64,000 bases of DNA from NCBI RefSeq assembly GCF_003253115.1, contig NZ_QEQF01000008.1:32256-96255 (forward strand), in the 5' to 3' direction. A model generated the notes under the pieces. That model had not been told where the DNA came from, searched no databases, and worked only from the letters and a program-made list of their open reading frames with translations. Shown piece by piece: positions 18,107 to 26,905 of this stretch (its first letter is position 1; every line of letters starts with the position of its first letter). This stretch comes from Haemophilus_A paraphrohaemolyticus_A (GTDB lineage Bacteria; Pseudomonadota; Gammaproteobacteria; Enterobacterales; Pasteurellaceae). Made by a program: the position numbers and the translations under genes.

Positions 18107-18487
18107 TTAGTGTTTGTGATCGTGATGATGCTCATGTGGGGCATCATCTACCTCAACTAATGTCACCATAATGACTGAGTCTTCTGCCGCTTCGCCTTGA
18201 ATAAAGTATTTTCCATCAAAGTTAAGCACTTGCCCTACGTTGATTTCATGTTTTTCATTGTCATTCAATACCACATTCATTTTTCCGCTTAGTACGGTAA
18301 AAATCACACTATCGCCTTCGTGGTTATGACGTTTTAGTTGCTCTCCTTTCTTCAAGGCTTTTTTCACCACGGTAAACTGTTCCGTTTGCATAATTTTACC
18401 GAAGCCATCTTTTACTACACCAATATCTGCTTGTGCAATAGAGGCAATACCAAAGCTGAGTAATGAGGCTAATAACACTTTTTTCAT
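18107..18487 (-). CDS. Periplasmic cupin-fold protein with His-rich tail
   Basis: Exported single-domain cupin of about 126 aa; function not established. It has a Sec signal (MKKVLLASLLSFGIASIAQA), then a small beta-barrel with KRHNHEGDSVIFTVLSGKM, which carries the first cupin metal motif (H-x-H...E). The last residues are almost all His/Asp/Glu (HEHHHDHKH), a likely metal-binding tail. I chose ATG 18487 over an upstream TTG because the signal peptide starts there and AAGGAG sits 8 nt before it. Convergent with napC; no functional link to nitrate reduction is shown. Confidence 0.75.
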   Translation of the reverse strand: MKKVLLASLLSFGIASIAQADIGVVKDGFGKIMQTEQFTVVKKALKKGEQLKRHNHEGDSVIFTVLSGKMNVVLNDNEKHEINVGQVLNFDGKYFIQGEAAEDSVIMVTLVEVDDAPHEHHHDHKH

Positions 18488-18608
18488 AACAAGTCTCCTT
18501 TTGTGTTTTGAATTAGATGTCCTAATTCTGACACTTTTACTCAACTATTTCAATGCAAATTATTCTCAAATAAGAAAGACGTCATAAAAATTAAACTTTT
18601 AGAGAATA

Positions 18609-18650
18609 CCCCTTCTTTAGCAAAGAGGGGACGGGGAGATTTGGCAGAAG
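18609..18650. repeat. Dispersed palindromic repeat, CTTTA type, copy 2
   Basis: CCCCTTCTTTAGCAAAGAGGGG palindrome region followed by GGGGAGATTTGGCAGAAG, the tail identical to that at 10707-10724. Confidence 0.75.
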
Positions 18651-18812
18651 TTAAAACGAAGAAATTAGTTTGTAAATTATACTATGTAAAAACATACAAA
18701 ACCTTGATATAACCCAAAATTCTATTCACTTCCATTTCCTTATAAAACCTACTCATTTACTTGGGTTTTCTATGATATGATAGTTCCAATTTTCCTCTTA
18801 AAAGGATATCAA

Positions 18813-21098
18813 ATGAAATTACAATCTCTCATTAAACAACACCAACTCGGCTTACTTTTCCAACAAGGCAATTTTGGCTTAGAAAAGGAGAGCCAACGTA
18901 TTGATAAAAATGGCAATATCGTCACCACGCCTCACCCTGCGGCGTTTGGCAATCGTTCCTACCACCCCTATATTCAAACCGATTTTGCAGAAAGCCAGCT
19001 TGAGCTGATTACCCCACCAAATGGCAAGCTTGAAGACAGCCTGCGTTGGCTTTCTGCGATTCACGAAGTTGTTTTACGTTCTTTGCCTGAAAATGAATTC
19101 ATTTTTCCGTTTAGTATGCCAGCAGGCTTGCCACCTGAAAGTGCGATTCAAGAAGCCCAGCTCGATAATGTAGAAGACGTAAAATATCGCGAACATCTCT
19201 CGAAAAATTATGGCAAATATAAGCAGATGGTGAGCGGTATTCATTACAACTTCCAGCTTTCGCCTGAATTTGTGAAAGCAGTGTTCAGCTTACAAAATGA
19301 GTATACGGAACTCAAAGATTTCCAAAACGCCTTATATATGAAATTGGCGAACAACTTCCTGCGTTATCAATGGATTTTGGTTTATCTGCTTGCGGCAACG
19401 CCAATGGTGGAAGCGAATTATTTTTCGCGAAATGGTGTTGAAAATTCACCGCTTGCAGCGGAGCAATTGGTGCGAAGTCTACGCTCTAGCCCTTACGGTT
19501 ATGTTAATTCGCCTGATGTGGTGGTGAACCACGACAGCCTTGAAAGCTATGTGGAAACCTTAGAAGAACAAGTGAAAGCGGGTCGCCTGATTGCGGAAAA
19601 AGAGTTCTATTCCAACGTGCGTTTGCGTGGAGCTAAAAAAGCTCGCGAATTGCTAGAAAAAGGCGTGCAATATGCAGAATTTCGTCTTTTCGATTTAAAT
19701 CCGCTGGAGCCGTATGGCATTAGCTTGGCAGATGCGAAATTTATCCACAGCTTCTTGCTTGGAATGCTTTGGCTGGATGAAACAAGCGGTCAAAAAGCGG
19801 TGGAACTTGGCAAACAGCGTTTGTATCAAGTTGCCCTTGAAGATCCGCGTGAACCAACGACGTTCCAAGCAGAAGGCGAAGCAGTGTTACATCAAATTAT
19901 CAAGATGTTGAAAACCATCAATGCAGACGAAAGTGCGGTCAAAACTGCAGAAGAAAAATTGGCACAGCTTGCTGATCCGAGCCAAACGGTAAACGGCAAA
20001 TTACTCAAAGCGATTGAACAAGCTGGCAGTTATAAAGCCTTAGGAGCGAAGCTAGCACAACAATATAAAGCCCAAGCTTTTGAGCGTTTTTATGCGCTTT
20101 CTGCATTCGACAATATGGAGCTTTCCACCCAAGCGTTGCTATTCGATTTGATTCAACAAGGTATCAACACCGAAATTCTGGACGAAAACGATCAGTTCCT
20201 TGCCCTTAAATTTGGCGATCATCTCGAATACGTCAAAAATGGTAATATGACCAGCCACGACCAATACATCTCGCCGCTGATTATGGAAAACAAAGTGGTG
20301 ACTAAAAAAGTGTTAGCGAAAGCAGACTTTAACGTGCCAAAAAGTGTGGAATTTACCAGTGTGGAACAAGCAGTGGCACACTATCCGTTGTTTGAAGGCA
20401 GATCGGTGGTGATTAAGCCGAAATCGACCAACTACGGCTTAGGCATTACGATTTTCCAACAAGGCGTAACCAACCGCGAAGATTTCGCTAAAGCGATTGA
20501 AATTGCTTTCCGCGAAGATAAAGAAGTGATGGTGGAAGATTATTTGGCTGGCACAGAATATCGTTTCTTCGTGCTAGGTGATGAAACCTTGGCGGTATTA
20601 CTCCGCGTGCCTGCGAATGTTGTGGGCGACGGAGTGCAAACAGTGCGTGAATTAGTGGCAGCGAAAAATACCGATCCACTGCGAGGCGATGGATCCCGTT
20701 CGCCACTGAAAAAAATAGCCTTGGGCGATATTGAATTATTACAGCTCAAAGAGCAAGGTTTAACGCCAGAGAGCGTGCCTGCAAGCGGTAAAATTGTGCA
20801 GCTACGTGCCAATTCCAACATCAGCACGGGCGGCGACTCTATTGATATGACCGACCAAATGCACGAAAGCTACAAACAACTTGCCGTAGGCATCGCCCAC
20901 GCCATGGGTGCAAAAGTGTGTGGAGTGGATTTAATTATTCCTGATCTCACTAAACCTGCCGAGCCGTCGCTTAGCTCGTGGGGCGTGATTGAAGCCAACT
21001 TCAACCCAATGATGATGATGCACATCTTCCCTTATCAAGGTAAATCCAGAAGATTGACCAAGAATGTGATTAAGATGTTGTTTCCGGAAGTGAAATAG
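18813..21098 (+). CDS. gshAB: Bifunctional glutamate-cysteine ligase/glutathione synthetase GshAB
   Basis: Carries out both steps of glutathione synthesis in one polypeptide (761 aa). The N-terminal half (about 1-420) resembles the E. coli GshA fold (GLEKESQRI, then YHPYIQTDFAESQLELITPP). The C-terminal half is an ATP-grasp domain (VVIKPKSTNYGLGI near 545, VEDYLAGTEYRFFVLGD, GVDLIIPD and EANFNP near the end). Such fusions are known from Pasteurella, Haemophilus and Streptococcus. I chose ATG 18813 (AAAGGA upstream) over an earlier in-frame start at 18777. Confidence 0.96.
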   Translation: MKLQSLIKQHQLGLLFQQGNFGLEKESQRIDKNGNIVTTPHPAAFGNRSYHPYIQTDFAESQLELITPPNGKLEDSLRWLSAIHEVVLRSLPENEFIFPFSMPAGLPPESAIQEAQLDNVEDVKYREHLSKNYGKYKQMVSGIHYNFQLSPEFVKAVFSLQNEYTELKDFQNALYMKLANNFLRYQWILVYLLAATPMVEANYFSRNGVENSPLAAEQLVRSLRSSPYGYVNSPDVVVNHDSLESYVETLEEQVKAGRLIAEKEFYSNVRLRGAKKARELLEKGVQYAEFRLFDLNPLEPYGISLADAKFIHSFLLGMLWLDETSGQKAVELGKQRLYQVALEDPREPTTFQAEGEAVLHQIIKMLKTINADESAVKTAEEKLAQLADPSQTVNGKLLKAIEQAGSYKALGAKLAQQYKAQAFERFYALSAFDNMELSTQALLFDLIQQGINTEILDENDQFLALKFGDHLEYVKNGNMTSHDQYISPLIMENKVVTKKVLAKADFNVPKSVEFTSVEQAVAHYPLFEGRSVVIKPKSTNYGLGITIFQQGVTNREDFAKAIEIAFREDKEVMVEDYLAGTEYRFFVLGDETLAVLLRVPANVVGDGVQTVRELVAAKNTDPLRGDGSRSPLKKIALGDIELLQLKEQGLTPESVPASGKIVQLRANSNISTGGDSIDMTDQMHESYKQLAVGIAHAMGAKVCGVDLIIPDLTKPAEPSLSSWGVIEANFNPMMMMHIFPYQGKSRRLTKNVIKMLFPEVK

Positions 21099-21105
21099 TG
21101 ATAAC

Positions 21106-21137
21106 AAAAAGTGTGGTTACAAACCACACTTTATTTT
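21106..21137 (+). terminator. gshAB terminator
   Basis: AAAGTGTGGTT / AACCACACTTT hairpin (21108-21132) followed by ATTTTT. Confidence 0.85.
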
Positions 21138-21159
21138 TGGTAAAACCCCTTCCCCATTC

Positions 21160-21413
21160 CTCGATTAAAGCGGGATTTGAAAGCTTATCGTAAATTGACA
21201 CATCAAATAAATAGGCGTATGAGCTGCGCCTAAAGCATCTTGAATACGATATAGTTTTTCTTGGTTTAACGCTTGCCCTTTTAACGTGAAATCAATATCA
21301 AAACCTTCACGGTAATTTCCTTTTACGCGAGAGCCATAAATAATTACTTGCTCGATTTCAGGATATTGTGCAAATACATCTAAAATTGCTTGCGTGGAGC
21401 ATTCATTTAATCC
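21160..21413 (-). pseudogene. Broken MNT-type nucleotidyltransferase gene
   Basis: The minus strand reads AILDVFAQYPEIEQV, then IIYGSRVKGNYREGFDIDF, a clear minimal nucleotidyltransferase core (GSR...D-I-D). After TPIY the frame is lost: a one-base deletion near 21203-21212 shifts the continuation FDVSIYDKLSNPALIE into another frame. No ATG, GTG or TTG start exists in frame upstream before a stop. The 3' end runs into unrelated C/T-rich sequence. Proteins of this class often pair with HEPN proteins as toxin-antitoxin modules; no partner remains here. Confidence 0.7.
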
Positions 21414-21429
21414 TTTGTGACGAAAGCCA

Positions 21430-21450
21430 ATATTGCAAAAAACGCAATAT
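21430..21450 (+). promoter_or_regulatory. IlvY-like (LysR-type) operator upstream of ilvC
   Basis: Perfect inverted repeat ATATTGC-N7-GCAATAT. The E. coli IlvY operators before ilvC are also built of TTGC/GCAA arms, so a LysR-type inducer site is likely. No ilvY is adjacent. Confidence 0.5.
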
Positions 21451-21469
21451 AAAATCGCAATAATATCAA

Positions 21470-21498
21470 TTTACGCAACCAATTGATTGAACTATACT
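21470..21498 (+). promoter_or_regulatory. ilvC promoter
   Basis: TTTACG (21470-21475), 17-bp spacer, TATACT (21493-21498). The likely transcript start is near 21505, about 37 nt before the ilvC ATG; the operator-like repeat lies just upstream. Confidence 0.6.
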
Positions 21499-21541
21499 GC
21501 CTCCAACTTAAACAAACCCATTTCAAAGAAGGAATGCAAAC

Positions 21542-23026
21542 ATGGCTAATAACTATTTCAACACATTAAATTTACGTCAAAAATTAGACCAATTGGGTCG
21601 CTGCCGTTTTATGGATCGCAGCGAATTCGCAGAGGGTTGCGAAGTATTAAAAGGTAAAAAAATCGTGATCGTGGGTTGCGGAGCTCAAGGTTTAAACCAA
21701 GGTTTAAATATGCGTGATTCTGGCTTAGATATCGCTTACGCATTACGCGCTGAAGCGATTGCAGAAAAACGTGCATCATTCCAACGTGCAACCGAAAACG
21801 GTTTCAAAGTTGGCACTTACGAAGAGTTAATTCCAACTGCAGATTTAGTGGTTAACTTAACCCCAGACAAACAACACTCTAAAGTGGTGGCTGATGTTGT
21901 TCCACTGATGAAACAAGGTGCGGCATTCGGTTATTCACACGGTTTCAACATTGTTGAAGTGGGCGAAGAGATCCGTAAAGACATCACTGTAGTGATGGTA
22001 GCACCAAAATGTCCAGGTACTGAAGTGCGTGAAGAGTACAAACGTGGTTTCGGTGTGCCGACATTAATCGCAGTTCACCCTGAAAATGACCCGAAAGGCG
22101 AAGGTATGGCAATCGCGAAAGCGTGGGCATCAGCAACAGGTGGCGACCGTGCGGGTGTGTTAGAATCTTCATTCGTAGCAGAAGTAAAATCTGACTTAAT
22201 GGGTGAGCAAACGATTCTTTGCGGTATGTTACAAGCAGGTTCAATCGTGTGCTACGACAAATTAGTGGCAGACGGTAAAGACCCAGCATACGCAGGCAAA
22301 TTAATCCAATACGGTTGGGAAACCATCACTGAAGCGTTAAAACAAGGCGGTATTACGCTAATGATGGATCGCTTATCAAACAGTGCGAAAATCCGTGCCT
22401 TTGAATTAGCAGAAGAAATTAAAGAACAATTAAACTTCTTATACTTAAAACATATGGATGACATCATCAGTGGTCACTTCTCTGCAACAATGATGGCAGA
22501 CTGGGCGAACGGCGACAAAGATTTATTCGCATGGCGTGAAGCCACAGGCAAAACTGCATTCGAAAACGCACCAAAAGCAGACGGTATCAAAATTTCTGAA
22601 CAAGAATACTTCGATAACGGTGTAGTGATGGTTGCAATGGTGAAAGCAGGCGTAGAAATGGCGTTCGATGCAATGGTAGCAAGCGGCATCTACGAAGAAT
22701 CTGCATACTATGAGTCATTACACGAATTACCGTTAATCGCCAACACTATCGCGCGTAAACGTTTATATGAAATGAACGTGGTAATTTCAGACACCGCAGA
22801 ATACGGTAACTACTTATTCGCAAACGTAGCAACCCCAATTCTTGCAGAGCAATTAATTCCAACCTTACAAAAAGGTGACTTAGGCGAGCCAACTCCAGCG
22901 GTTGAAATTGATAACGTGTACTTACGCGACATCAACGATGCAATCCGCAACCACCCTGTTGAGTTAATCGGCCAGGAATTACGTGGTTATATGACAGATA
23001 TGAAACGTATTGCTGTAGCTGGCTAA
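21542..23026 (+). CDS. ilvC: Ketol-acid reductoisomerase (class II) IlvC
   Basis: NADPH-dependent enzyme that isomerises and reduces acetolactate and acetohydroxybutyrate in valine, isoleucine and leucine synthesis. 494 aa is the long class II form with a duplicated C-terminal knotted domain, as in E. coli. The Rossmann motif GCGAQGLNQGLNMRDSG is near residue 42; Mg-binding DLMGEQTILCG is near residue 217. AAGGAATGCAAAC precedes the ATG. It stands alone, away from ilv/leu genes. Confidence 0.97.
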   Translation: MANNYFNTLNLRQKLDQLGRCRFMDRSEFAEGCEVLKGKKIVIVGCGAQGLNQGLNMRDSGLDIAYALRAEAIAEKRASFQRATENGFKVGTYEELIPTADLVVNLTPDKQHSKVVADVVPLMKQGAAFGYSHGFNIVEVGEEIRKDITVVMVAPKCPGTEVREEYKRGFGVPTLIAVHPENDPKGEGMAIAKAWASATGGDRAGVLESSFVAEVKSDLMGEQTILCGMLQAGSIVCYDKLVADGKDPAYAGKLIQYGWETITEALKQGGITLMMDRLSNSAKIRAFELAEEIKEQLNFLYLKHMDDIISGHFSATMMADWANGDKDLFAWREATGKTAFENAPKADGIKISEQEYFDNGVVMVAMVKAGVEMAFDAMVASGIYEESAYYESLHELPLIANTIARKRLYEMNVVISDTAEYGNYLFANVATPILAEQLIPTLQKGDLGEPTPAVEIDNVYLRDINDAIRNHPVELIGQELRGYMTDMKRIAVAG

Positions 23027-23049
23027 TCTAATTAGTAAAACATCCTAGT

Positions 23050-23086
23050 AAAACCACCGCTTGTTGTGAAACAAGCGGTGGTTTTT
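23050..23086 (+). terminator. ilvC terminator (inverted uptake-sequence pair)
   Basis: Perfect stem AAAACCACCGCTTGT / ACAAGCGGTGGTTTT with a 6-nt loop and a T-run. Confidence 0.95.
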
Positions 23087-23680
23087 TACTTAATTTCCAT
23101 CCCATAGCATCTATATAAAATTGCTCCATCTGTATCTGTTCATTTTTACCATTGCTTGTTATTGAATATAGATAGGTTTGTAGTAGACATCCCTAATAGA
23201 ACAAAGCATTACTAAAACACAAAAATAACAGATAAAAAAGCAGTATTAATTAATGATAAGCGTCAATACTATTTAAAAAGACTTTGCCAACATATCTTGT
23301 ATCGCCTAGATTAAACATTAAGATTTATGGAAGTGATTGATAAGCGTATTTCCAGAAGTGCAACTAATCTAAGTTCTTATTAAATCTAATTATTGCCTAA
23401 AGAAAAACATTTTATGATGGGTGATACAGAAATATCGTTGAAGATGATTTTTCCTACCATTCTTTTAAATTTCTGTATTTAAACAATAAGGGAATTTTTT
23501 TATTCACATTGCAAAAATGTGGCTTAGGTTCTTTTACTATAAAACTCTAGCATTCTCTTACCAACAATTTTGTCTATTGCTATTCTCTAACTACGATACC
23601 CCTCTCGATTGAAGCAAAATAAGCTACATCAAAAAAGCAAGCTCAAGTCTTGTTATGCATCCCTATATCAATAAAAACCA
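23087..23680. other. Gene-free AT-rich gap between ilvC and rplQ
   Basis: Nearly 600 bp with frequent stops in all frames. Only frames of about 18-35 codons were seen (for example ATG at 23324 and 23413), none with a ribosome site. I recognise no RNA gene or gene remnant. Confidence 0.6.
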
Positions 23681-23681
23681 T

Positions 23682-23717
23682 AAAAAAAGGTTGATTCTGG
23701 AATACCAAAATCAACCT
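23682..23717 (-). terminator. alpha operon terminator
   Basis: On the minus strand, AGGTTGATT / AATCAACCT followed by seven T, 29 bp beyond the rplQ stop. Confidence 0.92.
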
Positions 23718-23745
23718 CTAAAAGCTAACTCAATCTGAGTTTAAA

Positions 23746-24129
23746 TTATTCTGTAGCTTCAGCTGAAACTTCAGGACGATCTACAAGCTCAATGTATGCC
23801 ATTGGAGCATTGTCGCCTGCACGGAAACCACATTTTAAGATGCGAGTATAACCACCCGCACGTTGTGCAAAACGTGGACCTAATTCATTGAATAATTTAG
23901 CAACTGTTTCGATGTTGCGTGTACGAGCAAAAGCTAAACGACGGTTTGCAACGCTGTCTTCTTTTGCTAAAGTAATTAATGGTTCAACTACACGACGTAA
24001 CTCTTTAGCTTTAGGCAATGTTGTTTTGATGATTTCGTGTTCAACTAAAGAACTTGCCATATTACGGAACATCGCTTGGCGATGGCTGCTGTTACGGTTT
24101 AATTGACGTCCACTCTTACGATGGCGCAT
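23746..24129 (-). CDS. rplQ: 50S ribosomal protein L17
   Basis: Large-subunit protein at the exit-tunnel side of the ribosome. 127 aa with the family N-terminus MRHRKSGRQLNRNSSHR and the RVVEPLITLAK and GGYTRILKCGFRAGDNAPMA segments. Last gene of the alpha operon, 36 bp after rpoA, as in E. coli. The short acidic C-terminal tail (PEVSAEATE) is ordinary. Confidence 0.98.
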   Translation of the reverse strand: MRHRKSGRQLNRNSSHRQAMFRNMASSLVEHEIIKTTLPKAKELRRVVEPLITLAKEDSVANRRLAFARTRNIETVAKLFNELGPRFAQRAGGYTRILKCGFRAGDNAPMAYIELVDRPEVSAEATE

Positions 24130-24165
24130 AACCTATTCCTTCTTAGAAAATCTATTGACCCGAAA

Positions 24166-25155
24166 TTAGTCTTCAGCAATGCTTGCTGGTGGCCAATTTT
24201 CAAGGCGCATACCCAGTGATAAGCCACGAGAAGCAAGAACATCTTTAATCTCTGTAAGTGATTTCTTACCAAGATTAGGCGTTTTTAATAACTCAACTTC
24301 TGTACGTTGTACTAAATCACCGATATAGTGAATTGTCTCTGCTTTCAAACAGTTAGCAGAACGAACTGTTAATTCAAGATCATCAACTGGACGGAGTAAA
24401 ATCGGATCAAACTCTGGTTTCTCTTCTTTCACTTCTGGTTGACGAACATCACGTAAATCAACAAATGCGTCTAACTGTTCAGCTAAAATCGTTGCAGCAC
24501 GACGAATGGCTTCTTCTGGATCGATTGTGCCATTTGTTTCCATCTCAATAACGAGTTTATCTAAGTCTGTACGTTGTTCAACACGAGCCGCTTCTACATT
24601 ATAAGCAATGCGATCAATTGGGCTGAAACGTGCATCTACAAGTAAACGACCGATAGGACGATCATCGTCTTGAGTATGTACACGAGCTGATGCTGGTACA
24701 TAACCACGACCACGTTGTACGCGAATACGCATATTGATGGTCGCATTTTTATCTGTCAAATGACAGATAACGTGGTTAGGATTTACAATTTCAACATCAC
24801 CATCATGTGTAATGTCGCCTGCAGTCACAGGGCCAATTCCAGATTTAGTCAGTGTCAAAACAATATCATCTTTGTTTTGCACTTTTACCGCTAGACCTTT
24901 AAGGTTTAACAATACTTCAAGAATATCTTCTTGTACGCCTTCCTTGCTGCTGTATTCATGCAATACACCATCAATTTCAACTTCAGTGACGGCACAACCT
25001 GGCATTGACGAAAGTAAAATGCGACGGAGTGCGTTACCTAATGTATGGCCAAAACCACGTTCTAACGGCTCTAGGGTCACTTTTGCGTGAGTTAAACTAA
25101 TTTGTTCAATATTCACTAAGTGCGGCTTTAAAAATTCTGTCACAGAACCCTGCAT
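24166..25155 (-). CDS. rpoA: RNA polymerase alpha subunit
   Basis: Alpha subunit of RNA polymerase. The N-terminal domain (1-235) drives assembly (GFGHTLGNALRRILLSSMPG near residue 34). The C-terminal domain (about 250-329) contacts UP elements and activators such as CRP and FNR; the helix-hairpin-helix region TPNLGKKSLTEIKDVL is intact. 329 aa matches the gammaproteobacterial norm. Between rpsD and rplQ in the alpha operon. Confidence 0.98.
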   Translation of the reverse strand: MQGSVTEFLKPHLVNIEQISLTHAKVTLEPLERGFGHTLGNALRRILLSSMPGCAVTEVEIDGVLHEYSSKEGVQEDILEVLLNLKGLAVKVQNKDDIVLTLTKSGIGPVTAGDITHDGDVEIVNPNHVICHLTDKNATINMRIRVQRGRGYVPASARVHTQDDDRPIGRLLVDARFSPIDRIAYNVEAARVEQRTDLDKLVIEMETNGTIDPEEAIRRAATILAEQLDAFVDLRDVRQPEVKEEKPEFDPILLRPVDDLELTVRSANCLKAETIHYIGDLVQRTEVELLKTPNLGKKSLTEIKDVLASRGLSLGMRLENWPPASIAED

Positions 25156-25219
25156 TTTATCCTCTCTTTGTTTATAAGCTTACTAATAATTAAATAATAT
25201 ATGTTAAATAAATTAACTA

Positions 25220-25846
25220 TTATTTAGAGTAAAGCTCAACGATCAGATGTTCATTGATGTCTGCTGATAAATCAGAGCGTTCAGGGGTACGTTTAAATAC
25301 ACCTTCCATTTTAGTTGCATCAACTTCTAACCAAGTTGGTTTTTCACGTTGAGTAGCTAATTCTAATGATGCTTTAATACGTGCTTGTTTTTTAGATTTT
25401 TCACGAACAGCAACTACATCATCAACAGAAACTTGGAATGAAGGAATATTTACTACACGACCGTTTACTACGATAGATTTGTGGCTTACTAATTGGCGTG
25501 CTTCAGCACGAGTAGCCGCAAAACCCATACGGTAAACTACGTTATCTAAACGACCTTCTAATAATACTAATAAGTTCTCACCCGTATTACCTTTTAAGCG
25601 GTTAGCTTCTTTGTAATAGTTACGGAATTGACGCTCTAAGATACCATAGATGCGGCGAACTTTTTGTTTTTCACGTAACTGACTACCATAGTCAGATAAA
25701 CGTGGCTTACGAGCACCGTGTTGACCTGGTGCTACATCAAGTCTATTTCTACATTTTGATTCAATCGCACGAACGCCTGATTTTAAGAATAAATCAGTAC
25801 CTTCACGACGGCTTAGCTTGAGCTTAGGACCCAAATATCTTGCCAT
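25220..25846 (-). CDS. rpsD: 30S ribosomal protein S4
   Basis: Primary 16S rRNA-binding protein and, by family knowledge, the autogenous repressor of the alpha operon; its target pseudoknot is visible upstream of rpsM. The N-terminus MARYLGPKLKLSRREGTDLF and the S4 RNA-binding domain (RLDNVVYRMGFAATRAEARQ near residue 98) are clear. Normal length. Confidence 0.98.
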   Translation of the reverse strand: MARYLGPKLKLSRREGTDLFLKSGVRAIESKCRNRLDVAPGQHGARKPRLSDYGSQLREKQKVRRIYGILERQFRNYYKEANRLKGNTGENLLVLLEGRLDNVVYRMGFAATRAEARQLVSHKSIVVNGRVVNIPSFQVSVDDVVAVREKSKKQARIKASLELATQREKPTWLEVDATKMEGVFKRTPERSDLSADINEHLIVELYSK

Positions 25847-25874
25847 TTTCTTTCTCCAATTATTCTAACGTCAA

Positions 25875-26264
25875 TTATACGCGACGTTTTTTCGGTGGAC
25901 GACAACCGTTATGAGGAATCGGAGTCACATCTGTAATGTTCGTGATACGGAAACCTGCTGCATTTAATGCACGGATTGTTGATTCACGACCTGGACCCGG
26001 ACCTTTAACCATAACTTCCAAATTCTTTAAACCAAATTCTTTAACCATTTCTGCACAACGCTCTGCAGCAACTTGAGCAGCGAATGGAGTTGATTTACGA
26101 GAACCACGGAAACCTGAACCACCTGCAGTAGCCCATGCTAATGCATTACCTTGACGGTCAGTAATGGTTACGATTGTGTTATTGAAAGATGCGTGGATAT
26201 GAGCTACGCCATCTGCAATCTGTTTTTTAACGCGCTTACGTGCGCGAACTGGTGTTTTAGCCAT
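25875..26264 (-). CDS. rpsK: 30S ribosomal protein S11
   Basis: Platform protein of the small subunit near the decoding region. 129 aa with VAHIHASFNNTIVTITDRQG and the C-terminal signature ending GCRPPKKRRV. Lies 15 bp after rpsM and 28 bp before rpsD in the alpha operon. Confidence 0.98.
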   Translation of the reverse strand: MAKTPVRARKRVKKQIADGVAHIHASFNNTIVTITDRQGNALAWATAGGSGFRGSRKSTPFAAQVAAERCAEMVKEFGLKNLEVMVKGPGPGRESTIRALNAAGFRITNITDVTPIPHNGCRPPKKRRV

Positions 26265-26279
26265 TATTATCTACTCCGA

Positions 26280-26636
26280 TTATTTTTTGATCGGTTTGCG
26301 TGGACCCTTACGAGTACGCGCATTAGTCTTAGTACGTTGACCACGTACTGGTAAACTACGACGATGACGTAAACCACGGTAGCAACCTAGGTCTAAAAGA
26401 CGTTTGATGCTTAAAGTTACTTCACGACGTAAATCACCTTCGACAGTAAATTTACCAACTTCTTCACGCAGTTTTTCAATCTGCTCTTCAGACAATTCTC
26501 TGATCTTTACATCTTCAGCAATACCCGCCGCAGCACAGATAGCTTTAGCACGAGTTTTACCGATACCGTAAATTGCAGTTAATGCGATTACAGTGTGTTT
26601 TTGATCAGGAATGTTAATGCCTGCAATACGGGCCAC
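26280..26636 (-). CDS. rpsM: 30S ribosomal protein S13
   Basis: Head protein of the 30S subunit, forms bridges to the 50S subunit and contacts tRNA. 118 aa, starts ARIAGINIPDQKHTVIALT after a GTG start codon (26636), exactly as in E. coli, where the start codon lies within the S4-repressed pseudoknot. The helix-two-turn-helix (YGIGKTRAKAIC) and basic tail (RKGPRKPIKK) are intact. Confidence 0.98.
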   Translation of the reverse strand: MARIAGINIPDQKHTVIALTAIYGIGKTRAKAICAAAGIAEDVKIRELSEEQIEKLREEVGKFTVEGDLRREVTLSIKRLLDLGCYRGLRHRRSLPVRGQRTKTNARTRKGPRKPIKK

Positions 26637-26715
26637 TATGCACTCCTATTATTTAAAGTTTATTGATATGCTGATCTTGAAAAGCCCGTTTCAGGATACT
26701 CAAACAGCATATCAG
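26634..26715 (-). ncRNA. alpha operon leader (S4-binding pseudoknot, Alpha_RBS type)
   Basis: Stem GATATGCTG (26713-26705) / CAGCATATC (26673-26665) encloses TTTGAGTATCCTGAAACGGG, very close to the E. coli alpha leader loop. GGAGTGC and the GTG start of rpsM follow. S4 binding here represses translation of the operon in E. coli. Confidence 0.85.
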
Positions 26716-26731
26716 GACGAATGAGCTGAGC

Positions 26732-26760
26732 AGTATACCTACTCAGCGGGTTCTTTGCAA
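26732..26760 (-). promoter_or_regulatory. alpha operon promoter
   Basis: Minus strand TTGCAA (26760-26755), 17-bp spacer ending TAGG, TATACT (26737-26732), located between rpmJ and the S4 leader as in E. coli. Confidence 0.7.
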
Positions 26761-26771
26761 GAAATATACGA

Positions 26772-26885
26772 TTAACCTTGACGTTGTTTGTGTTTAGGAT
26801 CGCTACAAATTACGCGAACAACACCTTCACGTTTAACAACTTTACAGTTACGGCACATTCTTTTAACTGAAGCACGAACTTTCAT
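26772..26885 (-). CDS. rpmJ: 50S ribosomal protein L36
   Basis: 37-aa zinc-ribbon protein of the large subunit, reading MKVRASVKRMCRNC and ending SDPKHKQRQG. The zinc ligands C11, C14, C27 and H32-H33 region are present, so this is the zinc-binding form. It lies 20 bp after secY and ends the spc operon, as in E. coli. Confidence 0.95.
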   Translation of the reverse strand: MKVRASVKRMCRNCKVVKREGVVRVICSDPKHKQRQG

Positions 26886-26905
26886 TGCTTATCCTTTTTT
26901 AAGGG

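Noticed and set aside
23087..23247. Minus-strand frame reading QMEQFYIDAMGWKLS near the ilvC terminator
   Set aside because: About 35 codons after a stop, without start or ribosome site, and running through the terminator; no family recognised.
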